DNA from: RGIG3528 sp045598045
GTDB taxonomy: Bacteria > Bacillota > Clostridia > Lachnospirales > Lachnospiraceae
Length of the DNA stretch: 48,988 bases
Assembly (NCBI GenBank): GCA_045598045.1
Contig: JAZLLG010000030.1
Location: 1-48,988 of the forward strand
Direction: 5' to 3'
Shown here: positions 27,401-34,953 of the stretch, one piece after another
Position numbering within the stretch: position 1 is the stretch's first letter
How the letters are laid out: the number at the start of each line of letters is the position of its first letter
Program-made: the position numbers and the translations under genes
Notes under the pieces: model-generated
The model's database searches: none
Told to the model about the DNA's origin: nothing
What the model saw: the letters and a program-made list of their open reading frames with translations, nothing else

Positions 27401-27519
27401 GATGCCTTCAGATAAACGGCTTACAGGTTCTTTTCAAAGAGGATGTTCCGTTTACAAAGAATAATGTGCGCTTCTGGACTAACAGAGCAAGAAGCAGCCA
27501 CAAGGAAATTGAGAGCTGA
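24490..27519 (+). CDS. Glycoside hydrolase family 2 protein, cytoplasmic
   Basis: A 1009-residue enzyme with the GH2 order: sugar-binding jelly roll (about 1-185), then the catalytic TIM barrel, entered at NGKFYINNKAMYFRG (207-221), and an extended beta-rich C-terminus (from about 560). The probable acid/base is Glu323 in SSGNEPGG and the probable nucleophile is Glu416 in CHEMGQW. The immunoglobulin-like domain usually found between jelly roll and barrel seems very short or absent. There is no signal peptide. Activity cannot be read from sequence: beta-galactosidase or beta-glucuronidase type action on RG-I side groups is most plausible from context. AGGAG precedes the start, three bases after the previous stop. 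Confidence 0.8.
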   Translation: MLNLSGEWNVKLNGTKKYTKREGKITLPGILQTSGYGEVVTKETEFMSGLHNPFWYDREEYKFAQEEGTKVPFLAQPCLVYSGEAEYEREFSIEKGEEITLHLEQTRWKVSVFLDDAFVGEETSLFAPFEFNLGFVPEGTHTLKICVDNSLQYPYRPDGHGVSDALGATWNGIGGEISLLTKAEVTERAAERRDYAVNHPCSVEVKNGKFYINNKAMYFRGTHFGGDYPHTGIPETERTWWDRLMNTVKEWGFNFIRCHSYCPPEVAFEAADDAGIYILVECGMWNDFDEGIPMLDVLRKETERILEAFGHHPSFVMFSSGNEPGGNWYKVLRDWVSYARETDKKLGYEGRRIYTAESGWFYDTEPSKTTGTDFLYFHRSNFGPYPGGAIRNDKGWRGGDYSCSLEGSRLPAICHEMGQWCSYPDFDITSKFEGYMTSSHYDIFKELAKSNGLLKYNKDFIYCSGRNQLRMLKEDMEANYRTDHLYGYEYLDLHDYLGQGGAFVGLLDAFWDNKGYTAPEEIKEFCSDTIILTRLNSYVYKNDDTIVTPVEICHFGDADLEKASLDWKLISKDDEIISSGTVTDLYIKAGENTGITTLNIDLSCVKKSENIVLKLVLKNAGQDVSKNHWDITVFVKDNEFDLKNISDVVLTCELDETIKALQNGKNVLFTPFLSELDFDCPAYSIKNSFWNNQMGPTWVRSLGVSVDEKHPALADFPTEHTGGWQWEDILGRARMLKLDAKYENIVRGIDEWNRSFPMSLIFEAKVLKGQLLMVTADLTGNFEDRPEAYSLRNSLIKYVSSDKFNPKQEIDINEITKHFMSLHKGNDIMSSVDVYVPAENGNKKYSIKDELDINPNNAVLLENIAFPISIDINLTEKVTVQRLCYLPPQGDRDFLGSIKDYKLYAVDEAGNKKEIASGTFKYAYDMQKTDEVNVKTNHLILEVADVYAQGMSTRWDENSDGWYKKTEEEPGCLQINGLQVLFKEDVPFTKNNVRFWTNRARSSHKEIES

Positions 27520-27527
27520 GGATAACT

Positions 27528-30152
27528 ATGAAACTTCATAAACTTAAGGGCAATCGAGGGTATACAACCTTCGGAAGTATGTGGGAAAAGGGAACGGTCA
27601 GTTCGGAATCGGACTACGTGATTACTTCCGAAAACGGCGAAAAAGTTCCATGCCAGTCCGAAATTACAGCGTACTGGCCGGACGGAAGCGTAAAGTGGAC
27701 GGCACATACGGCCGATTCGGAGAAACTGGGCGAATCTTTTATTATTGAACCGTGCGAGAAAAACCTCTTCTCCGATGAGCCGGGAATCCGGAAGAGCGAA
27801 GATTCCGAAGGCTTTACAATCAATAACGGCGTATTTGAAATCAGGATTTTGAAGATGGGAAGCCATCTCTTCGAAGCCATTACACAAAACGGGAAGCTGC
27901 TTTGTGCGAACGCTGCTCCTGAACTTATTTTGCAGGAGCCTGTAACGATTGAAGACGAAAAGGCAGTTGTAAATCATAATTTTACAGGTTATATAAGCGA
28001 AGCGGTTATTGAAGAGGAAGGCAAACTACGGACAATCGTTCGCTTTGTTGGGACGCACGTGGACAAGAAAGGCCTCGGAAGACTTGCCTTTATTATTCGC
28101 ATGTGCATCGACTATGCTTCGGCAGAACTGAAGTTTACTCATACTTTCGTTTATGACGGAGATGAGAACAAGGATTTCCTTAAGGGAATCGGAGTTGTTT
28201 TTGAAAGCCCGATTGAAGGCAGTCTTTATAACAGACACATCAAATTCACCGGTGATAACGGAGTGTTCCATGAATCCGTTGTAACCTTACAAAGCTGGCA
28301 TCCGCGTGTTCCTCTCGGAATGGATTTTAAGCAGATGGAAGGCGAAAAGCTTCAGCCCGAAGGTCAGGCTTTGGAAGATATAAATGCAATGCTTGCGGCA
28401 ATGCCGTATTGGGACGAATACAGCATATGTCAGGACAGCGTTAATCATTTCGGAATCAGGAAAAAACTTTACGGAGATGATTTCTGCTATATTGATGCAT
28501 TACACGGAAACCGCGCCGCAGGCGGGCTTGCAGTAGGCGGAGAAAACGGGTCCGTTCTTGTGGGCATGACGGATTTCTGGGAGAAGTACCCTTCAGGATA
28601 TCAGATTAAGGGATTCAGCAGAGATTCTGCGGAAATTCATATATGGCTCTGGTCTCCGGACGCAGAGGCAATGGACTTCCGACATTATACCGACAGGGGA
28701 TACAATTCCGTATGCTACGAAGGTTATGACTATAAAGGAGCGGATCCTTACGGTATTGCCTGCACGAACGAGTTCACCATAGCGTTCTGCAAAGACATTA
28801 TTCCTTCAGACGATGTGCTTCTGACTTTTGCAAAGGATTGCGATAACCCTACCGTGTATGTGGCTTCGCCGGAGGATTACCATGCACTTCATGCTTTTGG
28901 CGACTGGTCGCTTGAGAATCATGACAGCGAAGTGGAAAAATGGCTTGAAAGCCAGCTTGAGAAAGCATTTGAATTTTATAAGAACGAAGTATCACAACGT
29001 AACTGGTATGGCATGTTTAACTATGGCGATTTTATGCACACTTATGACATATCAAGACACGTATGGCGATATGATGTTGGCGGTTATGCATGGGATAACA
29101 CCGAACTTGTCCCCACACTCTGGCTTTGGTTCTATTTCCTGAGAACCGGCAGAGAAGACGTTTTCAGACTTGCGGAAAAGCTTACAAGACACTCATCCGA
29201 AGTTGATGTGTACCATATCGGCAAGTATAAAGGCATGGGTTCGAGACATAATGTGCGCCATTGGGGATGTCCATGCAAGGAAGCACGAATTGCAATGGCA
29301 CATCACCACAGAGTGTACTACTATCTTACAGGAGATAAACGTCTCGAGGATATATTTGATGAACTGAAGGACAATGAAGCAACCTTCATGAACAGGGACC
29401 CTCTGGGAGACTTTTACGATAAGGCAAATATGGTCTACCCGAGCCATGCACGTTCAGGCCCCGACTGGTCATCATTGTGTTCCAACTGGATGACGAGATG
29501 GGAAAGAACAAACGACAAAGCGTATCTGGATAAGATTCTTGTCGGCATGGAAGACATTAAGAAAGCGCCTCTTCGACTTGTTTCGGGACCTGATTTCGAG
29601 TTCGATCCGGAAACACTTCATCTCAGGTACATCGGTGAACGGACAACCGGCGGTACGCATCTTCAGATTTGTATGGGGGCACCTTCCATATGGATGGAGA
29701 TGGCCGATCTCATGGAAGACGAAGAATGGAAAGATATGCTTGCGGAGCTTGGATCCATGTACTTCATGACGAGAGAGGAGCAGTTTGAAAAAACAAACGG
29801 ACTCATCGGGAAAAGACAATTTACTTTCCCTATGTTTGCGGGAGGACTCGGCAGCTTCGCGGCAAAACGTTGCAAAGACGAGACACTTAAGAAGAAGGTC
29901 TGGAAGACGATGTTCTCGGCGCTGCTTGACTTGAATGACGAAAGTGGTTTTGAAGCAAAAATACTCAAGGATAAGGCAAATCTCTCCGAACTTAAGGAAA
30001 TTCCTTGGATAAGTACAAACTATACCGCGCAATTCTGTCTTAATGTGATTATTGCGTTGGAATTTATAAGAGATGGTCTTCCGGAAAACATGGCAGATGT
30101 CAGAAAAATGATTTCCGAAGATGATGTAAATAAAAATTTCAGACAAGCATAA
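27528..30152 (+). CDS. PL26-like exo-rhamnogalacturonan lyase (YetA-like)
   Basis: An 874-residue protein resembling Bacillus YetA and the exo-rhamnogalacturonan lyase family founded by the Penicillium enzyme (PL26). The N-terminus is beta-rich (LKGNRGYTTFGSMWEKG, then YWPDGSVKWTAHT). The central and C-terminal parts are mostly helical, with many aromatic and His residues in the likely cleft (RHNVRHWGCPC, MAHHHRVYYY). It would release unsaturated disaccharides from chain ends made by the PL11 enzyme. No signal peptide. It starts eight bases after the GH2 stop with a GAGG site. The family assignment is from memory of the motif style and context, so the lyase call is less certain than for PL11. 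Confidence 0.7.
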   Translation: MKLHKLKGNRGYTTFGSMWEKGTVSSESDYVITSENGEKVPCQSEITAYWPDGSVKWTAHTADSEKLGESFIIEPCEKNLFSDEPGIRKSEDSEGFTINNGVFEIRILKMGSHLFEAITQNGKLLCANAAPELILQEPVTIEDEKAVVNHNFTGYISEAVIEEEGKLRTIVRFVGTHVDKKGLGRLAFIIRMCIDYASAELKFTHTFVYDGDENKDFLKGIGVVFESPIEGSLYNRHIKFTGDNGVFHESVVTLQSWHPRVPLGMDFKQMEGEKLQPEGQALEDINAMLAAMPYWDEYSICQDSVNHFGIRKKLYGDDFCYIDALHGNRAAGGLAVGGENGSVLVGMTDFWEKYPSGYQIKGFSRDSAEIHIWLWSPDAEAMDFRHYTDRGYNSVCYEGYDYKGADPYGIACTNEFTIAFCKDIIPSDDVLLTFAKDCDNPTVYVASPEDYHALHAFGDWSLENHDSEVEKWLESQLEKAFEFYKNEVSQRNWYGMFNYGDFMHTYDISRHVWRYDVGGYAWDNTELVPTLWLWFYFLRTGREDVFRLAEKLTRHSSEVDVYHIGKYKGMGSRHNVRHWGCPCKEARIAMAHHHRVYYYLTGDKRLEDIFDELKDNEATFMNRDPLGDFYDKANMVYPSHARSGPDWSSLCSNWMTRWERTNDKAYLDKILVGMEDIKKAPLRLVSGPDFEFDPETLHLRYIGERTTGGTHLQICMGAPSIWMEMADLMEDEEWKDMLAELGSMYFMTREEQFEKTNGLIGKRQFTFPMFAGGLGSFAAKRCKDETLKKKVWKTMFSALLDLNDESGFEAKILKDKANLSELKEIPWISTNYTAQFCLNVIIALEFIRDGLPENMADVRKMISEDDVNKNFRQA

Positions 30153-30169
30153 GAAAATGGAGGCAAATT

Positions 30170-30481
30170 ATGATTAAAGGTTTTAAGATGAAATTATTTC
30201 CAGGACAGGAAGCAGAATACGAGAGAAGACATAATCTTCTCTGGCCGGAAATGAAAGACATGATTCATGAGCATGGCGGCAAAAATTACACAATCTTCCT
30301 CGACAAAGAGACACTTACCCTCTTCGGATACATTGAGATAGAAAACGAAGAACTTTGGGCAAAGGGCGCAGATACCGCCATTAACCGTAAGTGGTGGGAC
30401 TTTATGGCAGACATTATGGAGACTAATCCGGATAACAGTCCTGTATCGATTGACCTTCAAAATGTTTTTCATCTTGACTAA
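30170..30481 (+). CDS. rhaM: L-rhamnose mutarotase
   Basis: A 103-residue dimeric enzyme that interconverts alpha- and beta-L-rhamnose, feeding the anomer used by rhamnose isomerase. The family signature residues are visible: Tyr17 and His21 in EYERRHN, and the NRKWWDFMADIM segment near 73-84. The length matches the family. GGAGG precedes the ATG, and it ends the 18099 operon 17 bases after the exo-lyase gene. It is separated from rhaB, rhaA and rhaD, which sit in the other catabolic operon 8 kb downstream. Confidence 0.95.
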   Translation: MIKGFKMKLFPGQEAEYERRHNLLWPEMKDMIHEHGGKNYTIFLDKETLTLFGYIEIENEELWAKGADTAINRKWWDFMADIMETNPDNSPVSIDLQNVFHLD

Positions 30482-30505
30482 AAAATTGCACGTATTTTAG
30501 AAAAC

Positions 30506-30534
30506 TTGATTTTTTCGCATTTTCGTGGTTTAAT
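30506..30534 (+). promoter_or_regulatory. Putative promoter of the 30579 lipoprotein gene
   Basis: TTGATT (30506-30511), 17 bases, then TTTAAT (30529-30534). Transcription would begin near 30541. Confidence 0.4.
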
Positions 30535-30578
30535 CCTTTCATTGCGATTAAGTATTAACATGTTAAAGGGGAAAAGTG

Positions 30579-32612
30579 ATGAAAAAAACTAGAAGATACG
30601 TAGTATGGATGTTACTTTTAAGCATGCTTTTCACAGCAGGCTGCGGCAGTAAGGAAGTCGTAACCGACAATACACCAAGCCCTGCACCTACTGAAAGCGT
30701 GACAAAGCCTCAGCAGGGTGAGACATCAGAAAAGTCTGACGGGAAAACAACGGGAACAGAGCAACAGACACCTGAAGTAACAGATGTCCCTGATTTGATA
30801 GCAGCTCCGGATGTAACTGCAACACCTGCACCTGAAGCTACAACCGCTCCTGAAGTAACAACCGCACCCGAAGAAACAAAGACTCCGACGGCAACAGCCA
30901 CTCCCGTGCCGGATAAAGAACCGGATGATGCAATCGTACAGATGTTTTTCCCTTTGTATGCATCAGAAACGGCTCCCACGGATGAAGAAATGGCGAAGCT
31001 TGTTAAGGAAAACAATTGGGACAGCTATAAGATTACCGAAGACGGCGTTTACGTTTATCTGACAAAAGCTCAGAAAAAAGCCTACATCGGTGCATATCGT
31101 GAAGAACTTAAAAAAGAGCTTGCAAATTTTGCAGATGAAAGCGACTTCGAAGACATTGATTCAATCACAGTTTCGGATGATTTCACAAAATATAAAATTG
31201 TGACATGTGTGGACGAACTTGATGAAACGGGCTTATTGGCTCTGTTTTCGGTAGCGGCGATAGCCTATATGGATTCCTCCATGTCGGGAGAACCTATCAC
31301 AGGTGAAGCTTCTCTCATTTTTAAGGACTCAGGTGAACTTATTTACTCTGTCGATTTCACAGGTAAATCCTATGAAGACATCGTAAATCAGATATCCAAT
31401 GATGCTCTCGCAGTGATTATCGGAGAGTCCGGTGGTACTTCTGAAGAAGAAATCTTTAAAGCTCCGGAAATCAATTCCGTCAAGTATAACAAGGACGGAG
31501 AAACAGTTCTTCTTGATAATGAGAACGTTGTTGTAACATTGACTTCCATTATGTCAGACTGGATGGGTGACATTTCCCTCGGTATAACCATCGAGAACAA
31601 GCTTGATGCTTCTTTAGCTTATTCAACGGATTACATAGCCATTAATGACTACGTGACTGACGGATACCTTCTCACACCCACGCTTGAAAAGTATGATGTA
31701 TATGCATCCGAAATTATTTTGGATGAATTCGGACCTTATTCTCCCGACAGTATGTCAAAGATACAGATAGGATTTTTGGGATACGATGCCAATACATATG
31801 AAACTGCTTTTAGAGACAAGTTTGAATTAGTATTTGACGGTGAAGAAATCAGCTACGATCATGAGCTTCAGGCCGGTGAAAAGGTTGTTCTCGACAATCG
31901 CTACGTAAAGATTATTGCAGGTGCTCCCGAATATGATGAGCTGTATTACAGCATTCCTGTTTATGTGTACAACAAGACCGGTATTGATCTTGAGGTTGGC
32001 GAGGAAAAGACTGTTATCGATGAATTTATGTGTGACTGTTCATTCTTCGAGACGGTACCCGCATGCACATGGCTTAAGAGCGAATTTATGTGGAGCAGAG
32101 ATGATTTCTCCAAGAGATCGATCGGCTATCCTGCCTCTATCGATATGAGATTGGCCATCGGTATAGATGAGACGATGGAAGAGCTTTCGGTTGATTACAT
32201 TTCGCTTGATGCCGGTAATCTCAGCACCGGAAAGACACCCTACACATTGCCCGGTGACGCTACAGTACTTTACGATGGCGAAGATTTCACAATTGCTGTT
32301 CTTGGCAACGAGTACACGGATTCATATTTCGGCTTTACATCGAAGCTTTATATCAACAACAAGACAGACAAGAATGTTGAGTTTTTCATGAGAAAGAGCA
32401 TTCTTGACGGTGCCGATGTGAGCGGAATTGCATACATTGAAGTTTATGCCGGTTGCAAGACAATCGACGGCGTATATTGGATAAAGGATTCCCTTCAGGG
32501 CTCCGGAATCAGTTCGGTTTCCGATGTAACACTTACACTCTACGCAGTTGACGTTGACAAACTCGGCGCTAAGAATGTTTTCGAAAAAACATTTAACTAC
32601 AAAGTAAAATAA
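30579..32612 (+). CDS. Large lipoprotein of unknown function
   Basis: A 677-residue protein with a signal peptide and probable lipid-attachment Cys22 in LFTAGC. A long Thr/Pro/Glu/Ala-rich spacer (about 28-110) would lift the folded part from the membrane through the wall. The remaining 560 residues are acidic and beta-rich, and I recognise no family. Loosely similar strands recur (VLDNENVVVTLTSIM, VLDNRYVKIIAG, YDGEDFTIAVLGNEY), suggesting two or three repeated beta domains. The ATG at 30579 has AAGGGG seven bases upstream; a GTG three bases earlier is in frame. It is monocistronic, with its own promoter and a strong terminator, and is unusual within an otherwise catabolic region. Confidence 0.75.
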   Translation: MKKTRRYVVWMLLLSMLFTAGCGSKEVVTDNTPSPAPTESVTKPQQGETSEKSDGKTTGTEQQTPEVTDVPDLIAAPDVTATPAPEATTAPEVTTAPEETKTPTATATPVPDKEPDDAIVQMFFPLYASETAPTDEEMAKLVKENNWDSYKITEDGVYVYLTKAQKKAYIGAYREELKKELANFADESDFEDIDSITVSDDFTKYKIVTCVDELDETGLLALFSVAAIAYMDSSMSGEPITGEASLIFKDSGELIYSVDFTGKSYEDIVNQISNDALAVIIGESGGTSEEEIFKAPEINSVKYNKDGETVLLDNENVVVTLTSIMSDWMGDISLGITIENKLDASLAYSTDYIAINDYVTDGYLLTPTLEKYDVYASEIILDEFGPYSPDSMSKIQIGFLGYDANTYETAFRDKFELVFDGEEISYDHELQAGEKVVLDNRYVKIIAGAPEYDELYYSIPVYVYNKTGIDLEVGEEKTVIDEFMCDCSFFETVPACTWLKSEFMWSRDDFSKRSIGYPASIDMRLAIGIDETMEELSVDYISLDAGNLSTGKTPYTLPGDATVLYDGEDFTIAVLGNEYTDSYFGFTSKLYINNKTDKNVEFFMRKSILDGADVSGIAYIEVYAGCKTIDGVYWIKDSLQGSGISSVSDVTLTLYAVDVDKLGAKNVFEKTFNYKVK

Positions 32613-32660
32613 TACAAAATAAGGAGAGCTGATAACGCTCTCCTTATTTTGTATTATTTT
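32609..32660. terminator. Bidirectional rho-independent terminator
   Basis: A perfect 21-pair stem (ends ATAATAC/GTATTAT, inner GGAGAGC/GCTCTCC, loop TGATAAC) followed by T-rich sequence on the plus strand, and on the minus strand by an A/T-rich flank. The lipoprotein stop codon (32610-32612) is part of the stem. It separates convergent genes. Confidence 0.9.
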
Positions 32661-32667
32661 ACGCACA

Positions 32668-33630
32668 CTATTTTTCCGGAAACATCCACCCTTTGAATTC
32701 CCGGATGGACATTTTTTCGGTTTTTTCTTTTAATTGCAGCGTCTCGGCGCGGTAGTCGCGGGGCGTTGTTTTCATTATGGCCGTAAAGTGCCTGTTGAAG
32801 GTGGATACGGAATGAAATCCTACCGCTTCCGAAATATCAAGAATGGAATCCTCGGTGCTTCGCAGAAGGTTGCAGGCTTTCTGAACCCTTGTAGTGTTTA
32901 TAAAATCAAGAGGGTTTGTGCCCATAATGGAATGGAACAGTCTTCTGAAATGTGTCGGACTGAGACGACATATGTCCGCAAGGTAATCTATGTCGATAAA
33001 CTGCGAATAATTGGTTTCAATGTAATCCAAAACGGGAGAAAGAATCATGGCATTCTCCGGAGGGTTGTCGGAAGAAGTCTGAAGCTCACCGCCTGCACTT
33101 TGTATGCGATAAAGCTGAACAATCAATGAAACAAGAAGACCGGAAGCACTTGTGTGAAAATGCGGTTTCTTCTCCTCAAGCTCCTTTATGATAGCCATAA
33201 CAAGATTGTGGATTTCGGGATACTCTTCGGAACTTATAAGGTACTTGTAGTCCTTGAATGCCGAAATGGAAAGATCGTAGCTTCTTTTGTTAAGCCCGGG
33301 AACGACACTGTGCATAAACTCGTCAGGGTTTATGAATATGTACGACCAGTGGCTTTCGGTGCCGGGTGAAGACCAGGTAGTGTGAGGAATGTTCTGGGGA
33401 ATGCAGGTGATATCTCCGGCTTTAAAGAGAATAGGTTCGGTGCTGCCGGAAAAAGCCATATACCCGGAATCCGAGTGGCAAATACCGATTTCAAGGCAGT
33501 TGTGGAAATGCAGAGAGCTGCTTCGCTTGCTGGAAATGCGCCAGTGATCTCCGGAAAGGAGCAGAACGGGAAAATCATAGGGAAGATAGTAGTTTCTGTA
33601 GTCAACTACTCCCGCTTTACGCTTTGCCAT
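32668..33630 (-). CDS. Cupin-type AraC-family regulator
   Basis: A 320-residue soluble regulator. The N-terminal half is a cupin-like sugar-binding domain (SSLHFHNCLEIGIC, FKAGDITCIPQNIPHT). The C-terminal 100 residues are the AraC DNA-binding domain (YLADICRLSPTHFRRLFHS, then ILDISEAVGFHSVSTFNRHF). I chose the ATG at 33630 because GAAGGAGG lies just upstream; an in-frame ATG 81 bases earlier has no ribosome site. It is divergent from the GH105-rhamnose operon. The region between contains the 20-base element and a large inverted repeat, so this protein is the leading candidate for the rhamnose-responsive activator of the locus. Confidence 0.88.
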   Translation of the reverse strand: MAKRKAGVVDYRNYYLPYDFPVLLLSGDHWRISSKRSSSLHFHNCLEIGICHSDSGYMAFSGSTEPILFKAGDITCIPQNIPHTTWSSPGTESHWSYIFINPDEFMHSVVPGLNKRSYDLSISAFKDYKYLISSEEYPEIHNLVMAIIKELEEKKPHFHTSASGLLVSLIVQLYRIQSAGGELQTSSDNPPENAMILSPVLDYIETNYSQFIDIDYLADICRLSPTHFRRLFHSIMGTNPLDFINTTRVQKACNLLRSTEDSILDISEAVGFHSVSTFNRHFTAIMKTTPRDYRAETLQLKEKTEKMSIREFKGWMFPEK

Positions 33631-33697
33631 ATGAGAACCTCCTTCGCTTATGCATGCAAACGTTATTTTGTAATCTTGACACTTGGTAATAATGTTA

Positions 33698-33745
33698 ATC
33701 ACATACACCATATTGTAAGCAAGCTTACAGATGGTGTATTGTGAT
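33698..33745. repeat. 48-base imperfect palindrome between AraC gene and GH105 operon
   Basis: Arms of 23 bases (ATCACA-TACACCAT, then TGTAAGC; and the mirror GCTTACA, then ATGGTGTA-TGTGAT) flank a central pair of A residues, with only two or three mismatches. No T-run follows on either strand, so it is not a terminator. It lies 68-115 bases upstream of the AraC start and just ahead of the 20-base element; a composite operator is the likely role. Confidence 0.7.
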
Positions 33746-33775
33746 GATTAGACCGTGAATAGTAACTATTATAAA

Positions 33776-33795
33776 TATAAATGGTCGAAATTGCA
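33776..33795 (+). promoter_or_regulatory. Shared 20-base element, copy 2 (putative activator site)
   Basis: TATAAATGGTCGAAATTGCA, identical to 16154-16173 and at the same 45-base distance from the putative -10 box. It lies in the divergent region controlled by the 32668 AraC gene. Confidence 0.65.
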
Positions 33796-33816
33796 ATGTA
33801 TATATTGGTTGTTGGT

Positions 33817-33845
33817 GAGAAAAAAAAGAGACTTTGTGTGATAAT
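33817..33845 (+). promoter_or_regulatory. Putative activator-dependent promoter of the GH105-rha operon
   Basis: GATAAT (33840-33845) is a good -10 box, whereas the -35 position (33817-33822, GAGAAA) is very poor. This is the expected form for a promoter that needs the activator bound at 33776-33795. Transcription would start near 33852, before the chosen GH105 start. Confidence 0.5.
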
Positions 33846-33891
33846 GTCAACTATAGAATATTATGCGCGGAGCGCGGAAACGGAGACTGCT

Positions 33892-34941
33892 ATGAATCTT
33901 GAAATGAATGAAAATGAAATCAGAGAAGTCATTGACAAAATCGTAAAGCGTACCATGAAAATGGACCTCACATGGGACTGGCCGTGCGGTGTTGCCTACT
34001 ATGGCATTGCAGATGCATATGAAACAACAAAAAACGAAGAATACCTTAAGCTTCTTAAGGACAGAGTAGACGAGCTTATCAGCCTCGGACTTCCGAAAGT
34101 CTGGACTGTCAATGCCTGTGCAATGGGCCATTGCCTCATCACTCTTTATAAAGCAACCGGCGAACAGAAGTACTGGGATATCGTTATGAGCAAAATCAAC
34201 TACATTCGTAACGATGCGCTCAGATTCGGAGACAGCGTGCTTCAGCATACCGTTTCCGCAAATAATGATTTTCCCGAGCAGTGCTGGGCTGACACACTTT
34301 TTATGGCAGCATTTTTCCTCCTTCGCGTAGGCGTCGAACTTAAAGATGAGGACATAATCGAAGATGCTCTTAATCAGTATTATTGGCACATCCGTTATCT
34401 TCAGGACAAGGATACAGGCATATATTATCACGGCTATAACAATATTTCAGGCGATCATATGTCAGGCTTCTACTGGGGCAGAGCCAATGCCTGGGCAGCA
34501 TTCACCATGTCACAGGTTGGAGAAATCCTTCCGAAGTGCTATCTGTATCCTAAATACATGGATGTTGCAGGCTCATTAAATGAACAGCTTGCTGCCATTA
34601 AGCTCCTTCAGACAGAGAACGGTCTTTGGAGAACCATACTTGACGATCCGGATTCCTACGAAGAAATTTCGGCTTCCGCAGGCATTGCGGCTGCAATGGT
34701 TTCCAGAGGAAATCCTTTACATGCAAAATATATTAACAAGTCAATCAAAGGCATGCTTGCAAATGTTACTGCGGACGGAAAGGTCCTCAACGTATCGGGT
34801 GGTACGGCTGTCATGAATGACAGGGACGGCTACAGAAACATTTCCCGCGACTGGATGCAAGGCTGGGGCCAGGGACTTGCACTTGCTTTCTTTGACAGAG
34901 TGCTTATTTCGGGAACAATTGCAAAAGACGGAGCTTTATAA
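33892..34941 (+). CDS. Unsaturated rhamnogalacturonyl hydrolase, GH105 (YesR/YteR-like)
   Basis: It removes the unsaturated galacturonic acid left at the non-reducing end of RG oligosaccharides by the lyases, by hydration of the double bond. The 349-residue protein is an alpha/alpha barrel. The probable catalytic Asp134 lies in CWADTLFMAAFFL, close to the known Asp of YesR/YteR. Other family blocks are GFYWGRANAWAAF and DWMQGWGQGLALAFF. I chose the ATG at 33892 (GGAG six bases upstream); earlier in-frame ATGs lie within the promoter elements. No signal peptide. It is the first gene of the 33892-42903 operon. Confidence 0.92.
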   Translation: MNLEMNENEIREVIDKIVKRTMKMDLTWDWPCGVAYYGIADAYETTKNEEYLKLLKDRVDELISLGLPKVWTVNACAMGHCLITLYKATGEQKYWDIVMSKINYIRNDALRFGDSVLQHTVSANNDFPEQCWADTLFMAAFFLLRVGVELKDEDIIEDALNQYYWHIRYLQDKDTGIYYHGYNNISGDHMSGFYWGRANAWAAFTMSQVGEILPKCYLYPKYMDVAGSLNEQLAAIKLLQTENGLWRTILDDPDSYEEISASAGIAAAMVSRGNPLHAKYINKSIKGMLANVTADGKVLNVSGGTAVMNDRDGYRNISRDWMQGWGQGLALAFFDRVLISGTIAKDGAL

Positions 34942-34953
34942 ACAGAGGGAATC

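Noticed and set aside
33781..33891. Earlier in-frame starts for GH105 (33781 and 33844)
   Set aside because: 33781 lies inside the 20-base element and 33844 inside the -10 box; neither has a ribosome site, unlike 33892.
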